Below, in pieces: positions 1-5,223 of a stretch of 5,250 bases of DNA. Origin of the DNA: Bifidobacterium breve. GTDB taxonomy: Bacteria; Actinomycetota; Acidimicrobiia; Acidimicrobiales; Ilumatobacteraceae. A program made the position numbers and the translations under genes. The notes under the pieces are model-generated. The model was not told where the DNA came from and did no database searches. It was given only the letters and a program-made list of their open reading frames with translations. The stretch spans positions 1-5,250 of the forward strand of contig CAMBWL010000072.1 in assembly GCA_945871625.1 (NCBI GenBank), given 5' to 3'. Position 1 is the stretch's first letter; each line of letters opens with the position of its first letter.

Positions 1-458
1 GTCGATGCCACCACGGAGACACCGATAATCGGTGCGCCGCTTAAAAACGAATCGCAGAGTTTTGTCTTAATTTCGTCGCGACGAACGGTTGCAAGTTCGG
101 CATCTACTAGATCAACTTTGGTCAGGGCAATGACCCCATGATTCAGACCGAGAAGTTTCAAAATCTGAAAATGTTCTTCGGTTTGGGGCATCCATCCTTC
201 TTTGGCGTCAACGACTAAAACACATGCGTCAATTGCACCAACCCCAGCCAACATATTGCGCAAAAAACGAATGTGTCCCGGCACATCAATAAAACTTGCG
301 GTTGCCCCAGACGGCAAAACTGTGTGTGCAAACCCAAGATCAATCGTCATTCCTCGACGCTTTTCTTCTTCCCACCTATCGGGGTCTGTGCCTGTTAGTG
401 CTCGAACAAGCGACGACTTGCCGTGGTCAACATGGCCCGCCGTAGCGATAACAGTCAT
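1..458 (-). CDS. selB: Selenocysteine-specific translation elongation factor SelB, N-terminal part (gene cut by window edge)
   Basis: SelB is the cytoplasmic GTPase that brings Sec-tRNA(Sec) to the ribosome at UGA codons marked by a SECIS element. The reverse-strand reading from the ATG at 458-456 stays open to base 1 and gives 152 residues, about the first quarter of a usual SelB. It begins MTVIATAGHVDHGKSS, with the G1 P-loop GHVDHGKS at residues 8-15. The G2 segment RRGMTIDLGFA carries Thr38. G3 is DVPGH at 58-62, and G4 is TKVD at 113-116, the SelB form of the EF-Tu NKCD motif. A G5-like GVSVVAS closes the visible part. RRGMTIDLG and the FLRNMLAGVGAID stretch separate SelB from EF-Tu. The start lies 6 nt after the selA stop with no Shine-Dalgarno in the gap, so translation is probably coupled to selA. 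Domains II, III and the SECIS-binding winged helices lie outside the window. Confidence 0.95.
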   Translation of the reverse strand, partial: MTVIATAGHVDHGKSSLVRALTGTDPDRWEEEKRRGMTIDLGFAHTVLPSGATASFIDVPGHIRFLRNMLAGVGAIDACVLVVDAKEGWMPQTEEHFQILKLLGLNHGVIALTKVDLVDAELATVRRDEIKTKLCDSFLSGAPIIGVSVVAS

Positions 459-464
459 GAAGAA

Positions 465-1769
465 TTATTCTGCAAGTTGGCGCAGAGCCTGAACGACTAT
501 TTCGTCGTCATCTGGCTGAATCGTGCGTAGATCGAGAAAAGTTTTGTTGTCTTTGACACGAGCAATAATCGGCGTTTCGTTCATCCGCAATCTCGTTAAA
601 TAGTCGCCATTGACGACGACCCCAATTGAGGCGATAGTTGCGCCAGGCGCCGACCCCGCACCTGGTATCGAATCGAGCGCGCATACTTCACCAGTTTTTG
701 CAGCTGCGACGATTTTTTCAGCACGTAGTTGCAGATCTGAAGTTGAAATCGTGGCCATCTTCCAGAATGCAATATCTTTGGTCGCCGTACGACCGAGATA
801 CGACATAGCCAGACTCTGCATTGCCAACATCGTCGTTGATCCGGGCCGCAACGCACGCGCAAGCGGATGTTGCGAGCAAGCCTCGACGAGATCTGCTCGA
901 CCAATGATCACGCCACACTGCGGACCACCAAAAAGTTTGTCGCCACTGAACATCACCAATGCTGCACCGTCGTTGATCGACTGCCGTGCGGCAGGTTCGT
1001 TGCTCAACCAACTCGGTGCGCGCGACTCTAGCCACGGACAAGTGTTGTCGATTAAACCTGAGCCGATATCTACGGCAACGGGCACCGACAATGTTGCGAG
1101 TTCGCGGACTGGTGTGTCTTCAACGAAACCAGATACGCGATAATTCGACGGATGCACCTTGAGCACGAGTGCAATATCGTTGCCGCGTTTATCGATCGCT
1201 TTTTTGTAGTCGCGCAATCTTGTGCGATTGGTCGTGCCGACGTCCACAAGTCTTGCTCCCGACTGCTCGGTGACTTCGGGGATACGAAAGTTGCCACCGA
1301 TCTCGACGCTCTCGCCACGCGAAACCGCAACATCGCGCGAGTTCGCCAACGCTGCAACAACCAACAGCACCGCAGCAGCGTTGTTGTTGACGACGATTGC
1401 CGACTCGGCGCCACACAAGAGCGCGAGCAACTTGCCAACAGTCGCCTGACGCGAACCACGCTCACCCGTTGCCATGTTCAGCTCGAGATTTGAAGCACGA
1501 TTTGATGTTTGCATCGCCACTGGTGCACGACCCAGATTGGTGTGCAACAAAACACCCGTCGCATTGATGACATCTCGCAACAAACTTCGTTCGAAATCGT
1601 CGGCGAGTTTGTCGGCGAGTTTCTTTGCTTCTGATGGCTTTTCAGCAATGGCGCGACGAGCAAAGTCGACGAGCAAAGCATGTGGCAACGAATGACTGAG
1701 CGATAGCTCTCGTGCGAGCGCATCCACCGAAGGTGGACGCCCCGCAGTGTCGACCGACACGCGATTCAT
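465..1769 (-). CDS. selA: L-seryl-tRNA(Sec) selenium transferase (selenocysteine synthase SelA)
   Basis: SelA is a cytoplasmic PLP enzyme that converts Ser-tRNA(Sec) to Sec-tRNA(Sec) using selenophosphate supplied by SelD. The 434-residue product is slightly shorter than E. coli SelA (463), mostly through a shorter N-terminal region. The N-terminal helical part (about residues 10-65), which in characterised SelA binds tRNA(Sec), leads into the signature VINATGVLLHTNLGRAPVA from residue 68. Further family blocks are RGSRQATVGKLLALLCGAES (104-123), VNNNAAAVLL, VGTTNRTRLRDY, VHPSNYRVSGF, and SGDKLFGGPQCG, where Lys278 is the expected PLP Schiff-base lysine (K295 in E. coli). The C-terminus has LDLRTIQPDDDE. 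The ATG at 1769-1767 is preceded by GATAGG 9 nt upstream, usable as a Shine-Dalgarno, although the overlapping TAGGTT could be a -10 element. It heads a selA-selB pair. The N-terminal coding region carries two short direct repeats, annotated separately. Confidence 0.97.
   Translation of the reverse strand: MNRVSVDTAGRPPSVDALARELSLSHSLPHALLVDFARRAIAEKPSEAKKLADKLADDFERSLLRDVINATGVLLHTNLGRAPVAMQTSNRASNLELNMATGERGSRQATVGKLLALLCGAESAIVVNNNAAAVLLVVAALANSRDVAVSRGESVEIGGNFRIPEVTEQSGARLVDVGTTNRTRLRDYKKAIDKRGNDIALVLKVHPSNYRVSGFVEDTPVRELATLSVPVAVDIGSGLIDNTCPWLESRAPSWLSNEPAARQSINDGAALVMFSGDKLFGGPQCGVIIGRADLVEACSQHPLARALRPGSTTMLAMQSLAMSYLGRTATKDIAFWKMATISTSDLQLRAEKIVAAAKTGEVCALDSIPGAGSAPGATIASIGVVVNGDYLTRLRMNETPIIARVKDNKTFLDLRTIQPDDDEIVVQALRQLAE
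1599..1622. repeat. Perfect 12-bp tandem duplication inside selA
   Basis: The 12-mer GTCGGCGAGTTT occurs twice without a gap (1599-1610 and 1611-1622). On the coding (minus) strand it encodes KLAD-KLAD, residues 50-57, with identical codons in both copies. This looks like a recent in-frame slippage duplication that added one helical turn to the N-terminal region of SelA. Confidence 0.9.
1654..1678. repeat. 12-bp direct repeat with 13-bp period inside selA
   Basis: CGACGAGCAAAG occurs at 1654-1665 and again at 1667-1678, separated by one base. The 13-bp period is not a multiple of three, so the copies are read in different frames and encode different residues (around LLVDFARRA, residues 32-40). 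It may be chance, or a trace of an old slippage event later brought back into frame. Confidence 0.75.
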
Positions 1770-1776
1770 TGCTTTG

Positions 1777-1784
1777 AACCTATC
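1777..1784 (-). promoter_or_regulatory. selA start signal: Shine-Dalgarno-like GATAGG overlapping a -10-like TAGGTT
   Basis: On the minus strand GATAGG (1784-1779) ends 9 nt before the selA ATG and could pair weakly with 16S rRNA. The overlapping hexamer TAGGTT (1782-1777) fits the TANNNT form of actinobacterial -10 elements and lies 7 nt from the ATG, which would place the transcription start at the ATG. The two readings exclude each other: the site is either an RBS or a leaderless promoter. No convincing -35 is seen 17-18 nt further upstream. Confidence 0.4.
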
Positions 1785-1787
1785 GCC

Positions 1788-1833
1788 GAACTGCGAGTGA
1801 AGCGCCCAAGTTTTTCAATGCGATTCGCAGTTC
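1788..1833. promoter_or_regulatory. Perfect 9-bp inverted repeat between divergent selA and Nudix genes (candidate operator)
   Basis: GAACTGCGA at 1788-1796 is the exact reverse complement of TCGCAGTTC at 1825-1833, with 28 bp between the arms and 37 bp centre to centre (about 3.5 helical turns). It lies in the 86-bp region separating selA from the Nudix gene. The left arm sits 5 bp upstream of the selA TAGGTT hexamer and the right arm 10 bp upstream of the Nudix TACTAT hexamer. Each arm therefore falls between the -10 position and where a -35 would be. A regulator acting on both promoters is one inference. A 5' stem-loop in a longer selA or Nudix transcript is another. The repeat is certain; its function is not. 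Confidence 0.45.
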
Positions 1834-1843
1834 TGGCTGGTCG

Positions 1844-1849
1844 TACTAT
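1844..1849 (+). promoter_or_regulatory. Candidate -10 element TACTAT for a leaderless Nudix mRNA
   Basis: TACTAT differs from the consensus TATAAT at two positions and fits TANNNT. It ends 6 nt before the GTG start at 1856, exactly where transcription would begin. No Shine-Dalgarno precedes the GTG, which supports a leaderless transcript. The -35 position (about 1821-1826) is not consensus-like. Confidence 0.5.
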
Positions 1850-1855
1850 CTTGAC

Positions 1856-2686
1856 GTGACAAATTTTGGCGCCGACCAAAGATCCTCTGCTGAGGATAAA
1901 TCCGCATTGCGACCGGCAGCAACCGTGATGTTGATTCGCGATGTCGATGATGGCTTTGAAGTTTTTATGTTGCAACGCACGTATGGCGCTGCATTTGCCG
2001 GTGGGATGTACGTGTTTCCTGGGGGCAAAGTCGATGCGACCGACGGCGCCGAGGCACTCGAGCCCTTCTGTGATGGACTGAACGACGATAACGCGAGCGC
2101 AATTTTGCAGATACCAAGTGGCGGTCTCGCCTATTGGGTGGCGGCGATTCGCGAATGTTTTGAAGAAGCCGGGGTGTTGCTCGCCCGCGATACGAAGACA
2201 AATCGCACCGTTGCGTTTGATGACGACGCAACACAAGATCGCTTTGCACGCGCACGCCGCAGTGTGCACGACTCTTCGTTGAACATGATCGAACTATGTC
2301 AGCGCGAGAGTTTGCGACTCGTCACTGGTTCGATTCACTATGTCAGTCACTGGATCACCCCAGTTGGTGAGGCGCGAAGATTTGACACACGTTTTTTTGT
2401 CGCCGATGCCCCAGAGTCACAAGAGCCGCTGCATGATTCGCAAGAAACAATCGCGAGTTTGTGGGTCAAGCCGCAAGTGGCGCTCGACAAACTTGCGCGT
2501 GGCGAGTTGGCGATGTGGCCGCCGACTTCTGAGAACTTAAAATTCTTGGCGAGTTACGACACGAGCGCAGAAGTGTTGGCGGCGGCAAAGAAAGTTTCAA
2601 ACCCCGTGGCGATTTTGCCTCGCCTGCGCACAAACGACGACGGCAAAGTCATCGGAGTGATTATGCCCGGCGACCCCAACTATTAA
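1856..2686 (+). CDS. Nudix hydrolase, NUDT19-like subfamily (probable nucleoside-diphosphate or CoA-type diphosphatase)
   Basis: Nudix enzymes split compounds of the form nucleoside diphosphate linked to X, using Mg2+ or Mn2+ bound by the Nudix helix. The 276-residue soluble product has no signal peptide. Visible features in order are a first strand AATVMLIRD (21-29), FMLQRTYGAAFAGGMYVFPGG ending at residue 57, and the Nudix core RECFEEAGVLL at 99-109 with metal-ligand candidates Glu100, Glu103 and Glu104. The segment HYVSHWITPVGEARRFDTRF (161-180) follows. The roughly 40-residue insertion between FPGG and REXXEE, and the W-x-TP...RRFDTRFF block, are typical of the NUDT19-like group, whose mammalian member hydrolyses CoA. 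Substrate here is inferred only. Start is GTG at 1856, with no Shine-Dalgarno but a -10-like TACTAT 6 nt upstream. The gene is divergent from selA and convergent with mrp, with 3 bp between stop codons. Confidence 0.9.
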   Translation: MTNFGADQRSSAEDKSALRPAATVMLIRDVDDGFEVFMLQRTYGAAFAGGMYVFPGGKVDATDGAEALEPFCDGLNDDNASAILQIPSGGLAYWVAAIRECFEEAGVLLARDTKTNRTVAFDDDATQDRFARARRSVHDSSLNMIELCQRESLRLVTGSIHYVSHWITPVGEARRFDTRFFVADAPESQEPLHDSQETIASLWVKPQVALDKLARGELAMWPPTSENLKFLASYDTSAEVLAAAKKVSNPVAILPRLRTNDDGKVIGVIMPGDPNY

Positions 2687-2689
2687 TTG

Positions 2690-3895
2690 TTAGTTCTGAT
2701 TGCTCTTTGCGGGTTTTTCACCGAGTGCGAGGGCGACGCTCTCGAGCATGCGGGCTGAGCATCCGGCCATTTCGTTGACGGGCACGGTCTGCTGAATGAT
2801 TTTCTTGGCAATATCGCGAAACACTTCGGCAGCAATACCAGCACCAGCGATCGCAACTGGTTCGCCATTGTCGCTGCCATGACTGACGTCGCTTTCAATC
2901 GGAATTTGACCAAGTAATTCAGAACCAATTTCGGTGGCCAGGTTTTGTCCGCCACCAGCACCAAATAATGGATAACTAGTGCCGTGCTCGCAAGTGAATG
3001 CGCTCATATTTTCGATCACGCCGGCGATGCGCAAGAAACTGCGCCGCGCCATATCGGCGGCGCGAATTGCAACTTTCTGTGCCGACACTGCGGGTGTAGT
3101 GACGATAATTAAATCAGTACGTGGCAACATTCGCGCCAAACCCATCTGCACATCGCCCGTACCCGGCGGCATGTCGATCAACAGATAATCAAGTTCGCCC
3201 CAGTGCACATCTTTCAAGAATTGTTCGACGGCTTTTGTCAGCATCAATCCACGCCACATCAGCGCGGTGCTTTCGTCTTCGACAAGCATGCCCGTGCTGA
3301 CGACTTTCAACAAACCTTTGCCGATTACACGCTCGTTTGGAATCATCTTTGGTTTGTCGCTGCCACTAACAAGTTTGGCTTCAAGGCGATCTGACATGTT
3401 CAACATTCGCGGCACCGAGAATCCCCAGATGTCGGCATCTAAAACACCGACTGTGAAGCCTTGGTTGGCGAGTGCAGCAGCGAGGTTTACAGTGACAGAA
3501 CTTTTGCCGACGCCACCCTTGCCGCTGGCGATCGCCAAGATACGAGTGTTGAGCGGAATCTGAGTCGCTGGCGCATTTTCTTTGGCGTTCCATCTGGCGC
3601 GGGTCATGACTGCCGAACGCTCATCGGCATCCATTTCGCCCCAATCAATTTTTACTTTTGTAACACCCGGGTGCGTTGTCACACGTGACTCGACATCGTT
3701 TTTGATTTGCACACGTAACGGACAGCCCTTGATCGTGAGTTTGATGCCGATCGTGACGAGGCCCTCGTTTGAGACTGTGACCCCAGTCGCCATGCCAAGG
3801 TCGACGATGTTGTCACCAAGTTCGGGGTCAATAACGGCGCGCAGCAAATTGGTAACTTCGGCGGGCGTTGGGGGCTGCACGCGGCGAGCAGTCAT
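2690..3895 (-). CDS. mrp: Mrp/NBP35-family P-loop ATPase, iron-sulfur cluster carrier with N-terminal MIP18 domain
   Basis: Mrp/ApbC proteins are cytoplasmic P-loop ATPases that bind and hand over Fe-S clusters. The 401-residue product, numbered from the ATG at 3895, has an MIP18-family (DUF59) domain at about 10-88 with VIDPELGDNIVDLG and a conserved Cys58 in KGCPL. Next comes the ATPase: deviant Walker A GKGGVGKS at 125-132, VLDADIWGFSVPR around 151-163, and DMPPGTGDVQMGLARM from 241. After ENMS the bacterial ApbC CXXC is not intact: it reads C302-E-H-G, so only one cysteine remains. Another cysteine (379) lies in a C-terminal tail. An in-frame GTG at 3916 would add seven residues, but it lacks an RBS, and MTARRV fits the family start better. 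The ATG is preceded by TATATAT and then TAGTTT, or AGGTAG as a weak RBS. Divergent from the A-type Fe-S carrier gene, it is a natural partner. Confidence 0.93.
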   Translation of the reverse strand: MTARRVQPPTPAEVTNLLRAVIDPELGDNIVDLGMATGVTVSNEGLVTIGIKLTIKGCPLRVQIKNDVESRVTTHPGVTKVKIDWGEMDADERSAVMTRARWNAKENAPATQIPLNTRILAIASGKGGVGKSSVTVNLAAALANQGFTVGVLDADIWGFSVPRMLNMSDRLEAKLVSGSDKPKMIPNERVIGKGLLKVVSTGMLVEDESTALMWRGLMLTKAVEQFLKDVHWGELDYLLIDMPPGTGDVQMGLARMLPRTDLIIVTTPAVSAQKVAIRAADMARRSFLRIAGVIENMSAFTCEHGTSYPLFGAGGGQNLATEIGSELLGQIPIESDVSHGSDNGEPVAIAGAGIAAEVFRDIAKKIIQQTVPVNEMAGCSARMLESVALALGEKPAKSNQN

Positions 3896-3981
3896 ATATA
3901 TAAAACTACCTGACACGACTGACTAATGCCCCAGACGGTAGTCTTGACTCAAGTTTCACTAACTAAAACGGAGACCATTAA
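3896..3981. promoter_or_regulatory. Divergent control region between mrp and the A-type Fe-S carrier gene
   Basis: This 86-bp stretch must hold both promoters. It contains an inverted repeat GACTA (3921-3925) / TAGTC (3939-3943) with a 13-bp spacer. It also holds an 11-bp near-palindrome, CTTGA-C-TCAAG (3943-3953). The word GACT or AGTC appears at 3917, 3921, 3940 and 3946. On the minus strand TAGTTT (3908-3903) lies 7 nt before the mrp ATG and fits a leaderless -10 (TANNNT). A shared regulator of two Fe-S genes is plausible, but I cannot match the words to a named operator. Confidence 0.4.
3970..3973 (+). promoter_or_regulatory. Ribosome binding site of the A-type Fe-S carrier gene
   Basis: GGAG lies 8 nt before the ATG at 3982, a good Shine-Dalgarno. 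It is the only clear one in the window, so this gene is expected to have a leadered mRNA, unlike its neighbours. Confidence 0.7.
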
Positions 3982-4302
3982 ATGATCACCCTGACAGACA
4001 AAGCAGCAGTCAAAGTTAAGCAACTTCTTGAGTCTGAGAATGCGACCGATCTCGCGTTGCGCGTTGCAGTTCGACCTGGTGGATGCTCGGGCTATTCATA
4101 TGAGATGTTTTTTGACGGCGAATTTGCCGCCGACGACGTTGTCAAGACTTTCGGTGAAGTGAAAGTTGTTGTCGACCCGGCGTCGTTGCAACTGCTCGAA
4201 GGTGCGAACCTCGACTATAACGACGGTTTGCAAGATGCTGGTTTCAAGATCACCAACCCGAATGCGTCACGCAGTTGCGGTTGTGGTCAAAGCTTCAGCT
4301 GA
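3982..4302 (+). CDS. erpA: A-type iron-sulfur cluster carrier (HesB/IscA/ErpA family)
   Basis: A-type carriers are small cytoplasmic proteins that accept an Fe-S cluster from the assembly scaffold and insert it into apo-enzymes. The 106-residue product is a full-length single domain. It starts MITLTDKAAVKVKQLL and carries the three invariant cysteines: Cys35 in RPGGCSGYSYEM, and Cys99 and Cys101 in the C-terminal SCGCGQSF. The central VVVDPASLQLLEG and the DAGFKITNPNA block before the last cysteines are family hallmarks. The ATG at 3982 has GGAG 8 nt upstream. It is divergent from mrp, also an Fe-S carrier, which supports a shared role in cluster delivery. Actinobacteria often have a single carrier of this type, named ErpA, but ErpA and IscA cannot be separated from this sequence alone, so the symbol is tentative. 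The gene converges on the lipoprotein gene downstream with 12 bp between stops. Confidence 0.93.
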   Translation: MITLTDKAAVKVKQLLESENATDLALRVAVRPGGCSGYSYEMFFDGEFAADDVVKTFGEVKVVVDPASLQLLEGANLDYNDGLQDAGFKITNPNASRSCGCGQSFS

Positions 4303-4314
4303 ATTGAGTAGTAC

Positions 4315-5211
4315 TTAACTAGCCGCGACACCAGCGCGCGCCAGCGCTTCGGTTATTTCTTTCGTGTCGAACACGGCGTCGAGTCGCTCGATGATTTTTG
4401 AGTTGACGTCGACGATGAACAACGCCGGCTCAAAAGTCATTGCGAACGCTTTTACTGCTGGTGCAACAACTGTTGCTGTGTCATCGGTGTAGACCTCGGC
4501 ATGCACGAACGCCGCGCGATCACCGAGAGATCTTGCCACGCCGATTAATTGGTTCAACGCGGGCGTACAAGTGCCAGTTGAACAATGAGCAGGCGTACCA
4601 ACCAAATACGCGACCGGTTTTTTAAGTTGCAACGCTTCGGTGAGCGTGAGTTCGTGAAACGGGCATGGCTTGGGTAGCCGTGTGCAGATTGGATCGACGT
4701 CGCGTGCGTCGTCGAAAGTCGGCGTGTCGAATCTAGGCAACATGTCGCCAACTTTAGGCAGGAGCACTTGGTCACGCTCGAGCACGCTGAACGCCGCACC
4801 ATCTTGCGGGCCACCATCGACGATCAACAAATAATTGCCTGGCTTGTCGATGTTCGTTCGAAACGGATAATAAGGATTAGCAATTTCGACGCCATGCAGA
4901 TCAACGCTTATATCTTCGTTAATTACTTCGTCGGTTGAGAGATCCACAATTTTTGCCGTGAGTGTTCGGGGGAATTTAAAATCGCTATTGGTCGTGATGA
5001 TGCCCGACTGTTGCGCCAACGAAATTGGTAGTCGCACTTCGCCTGGCACCAAAATCTGCGGAAATCGCTGCACGAGTTGCACGCCGTCTGGCAGCGCCTG
5101 GCTAGTCGGCGAAACTGTCGAACCACAAGCGAGAAGTGACGTCACTGCCGAACCGAAACCGAGCGCGGAAACTGATCCATAAATAAACCTGCGACGGCTA
5201 ATTTTGAGCAC
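4315..5211 (-). CDS. Tat-exported lipoprotein with thioredoxin-like domain (CX4C)
   Basis: The product probably acts outside the membrane as a lipid-anchored thiol-disulfide or redox protein; no named family is assigned. Numbered from GTG 5211 (298 residues), it opens MLKISRRRFIYG, a twin-arginine motif at 5-9, then a hydrophobic stretch and the lipobox LLAC with Cys29 as lipidation site. Residues of about 50-145 look like a beta-sandwich (PGEVRLPISLA, FRTNIDKPGNYLLIVDGG). A thioredoxin-like part follows: KKPVAYLVGTPAHCSTGTC with Cys210 and Cys215 (CX4C), then a predicted helix, and FEPALFIVD with Pro262 where thioredoxins carry the cis-proline. A second cysteine pair is Cys176 and Cys183. 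An in-frame TTG at 5235, right after a TGA stop, would add eight residues. GTG 5211 is preferred because TACGAT lies 6 nt upstream and the n-region is short. I recall similar CX4C proteins in actinobacteria, untested. Confidence 0.8.
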   Translation of the reverse strand: MLKISRRRFIYGSVSALGFGSAVTSLLACGSTVSPTSQALPDGVQLVQRFPQILVPGEVRLPISLAQQSGIITTNSDFKFPRTLTAKIVDLSTDEVINEDISVDLHGVEIANPYYPFRTNIDKPGNYLLIVDGGPQDGAAFSVLERDQVLLPKVGDMLPRFDTPTFDDARDVDPICTRLPKPCPFHELTLTEALQLKKPVAYLVGTPAHCSTGTCTPALNQLIGVARSLGDRAAFVHAEVYTDDTATVVAPAVKAFAMTFEPALFIVDVNSKIIERLDAVFDTKEITEALARAGVAAS

Positions 5212-5217
5212 CGAGTT

Positions 5218-5223
5218 ATCGTA
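5218..5223 (-). promoter_or_regulatory. Candidate -10 element TACGAT for leaderless lipoprotein mRNA
   Basis: On the minus strand TACGAT ends 6 nt before the GTG at 5211. This is the same spacing as TACTAT before the Nudix GTG, and no Shine-Dalgarno is present. It supports GTG 5211 over TTG 5235 as the start. Only about 27 nt further upstream are visible, with no consensus -35. Confidence 0.45.

Noticed and set aside
202..492. Plus-strand open frame of 96 codons opposite selB
   Set aside because: It is antisense to the conserved GTPase motifs of selB and has no recognisable protein features.
610..1143. Plus-strand open frame of 177 codons opposite selA
   Set aside because: Its sequence resembles no family, it lies fully antisense to a gene with strong family motifs, and no start signal precedes it. 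It is a shadow of selA codon use.
1770..1855. tRNA(Sec) gene between selA and the Nudix gene
   Set aside because: selC often sits near selA and selB, and the inverted repeat could mimic an arm. The gap is shorter than a bacterial tRNA(Sec) of about 95 nt, and no TPsiC-arm GTTCRANTC is present in it.
1766..2269. Minus-strand open frame of 167 codons opposite the Nudix gene
   Set aside because: It covers the divergent spacer and the antisense of conserved Nudix motifs. It shows no domain, signal peptide or start signal.
3896..3916. Longer mrp start at GTG 3916
   Set aside because: There is no ribosome binding site before it, and the added residues are encoded by the AT-rich control region. 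MTARRV at 3895 fits the family start better.
3944..3970. TTGACT at 3944 as -35 of the A-type carrier promoter
   Set aside because: No acceptable -10 lies 16-18 nt downstream: the sequence there is AAACGG and runs into the Shine-Dalgarno. Other hexamers in the spacer are equally weak.
4294..4303. Perfect 10-bp palindrome TTCAGCTGAA over the A-type carrier stop codon
   Set aside because: It is a single short palindrome in coding sequence, with no second copy seen and no role suggested by position.
4331..4362. Possible terminator for the A-type carrier transcript: AGCGC / GCGCT hairpin followed by TTATTTCTTT
   Set aside because: The stem is only 5 bp, it lies inside the converging lipoprotein gene, and the overlapping CCAGCGC direct repeat explains most of the pattern. 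It is too weak to annotate.
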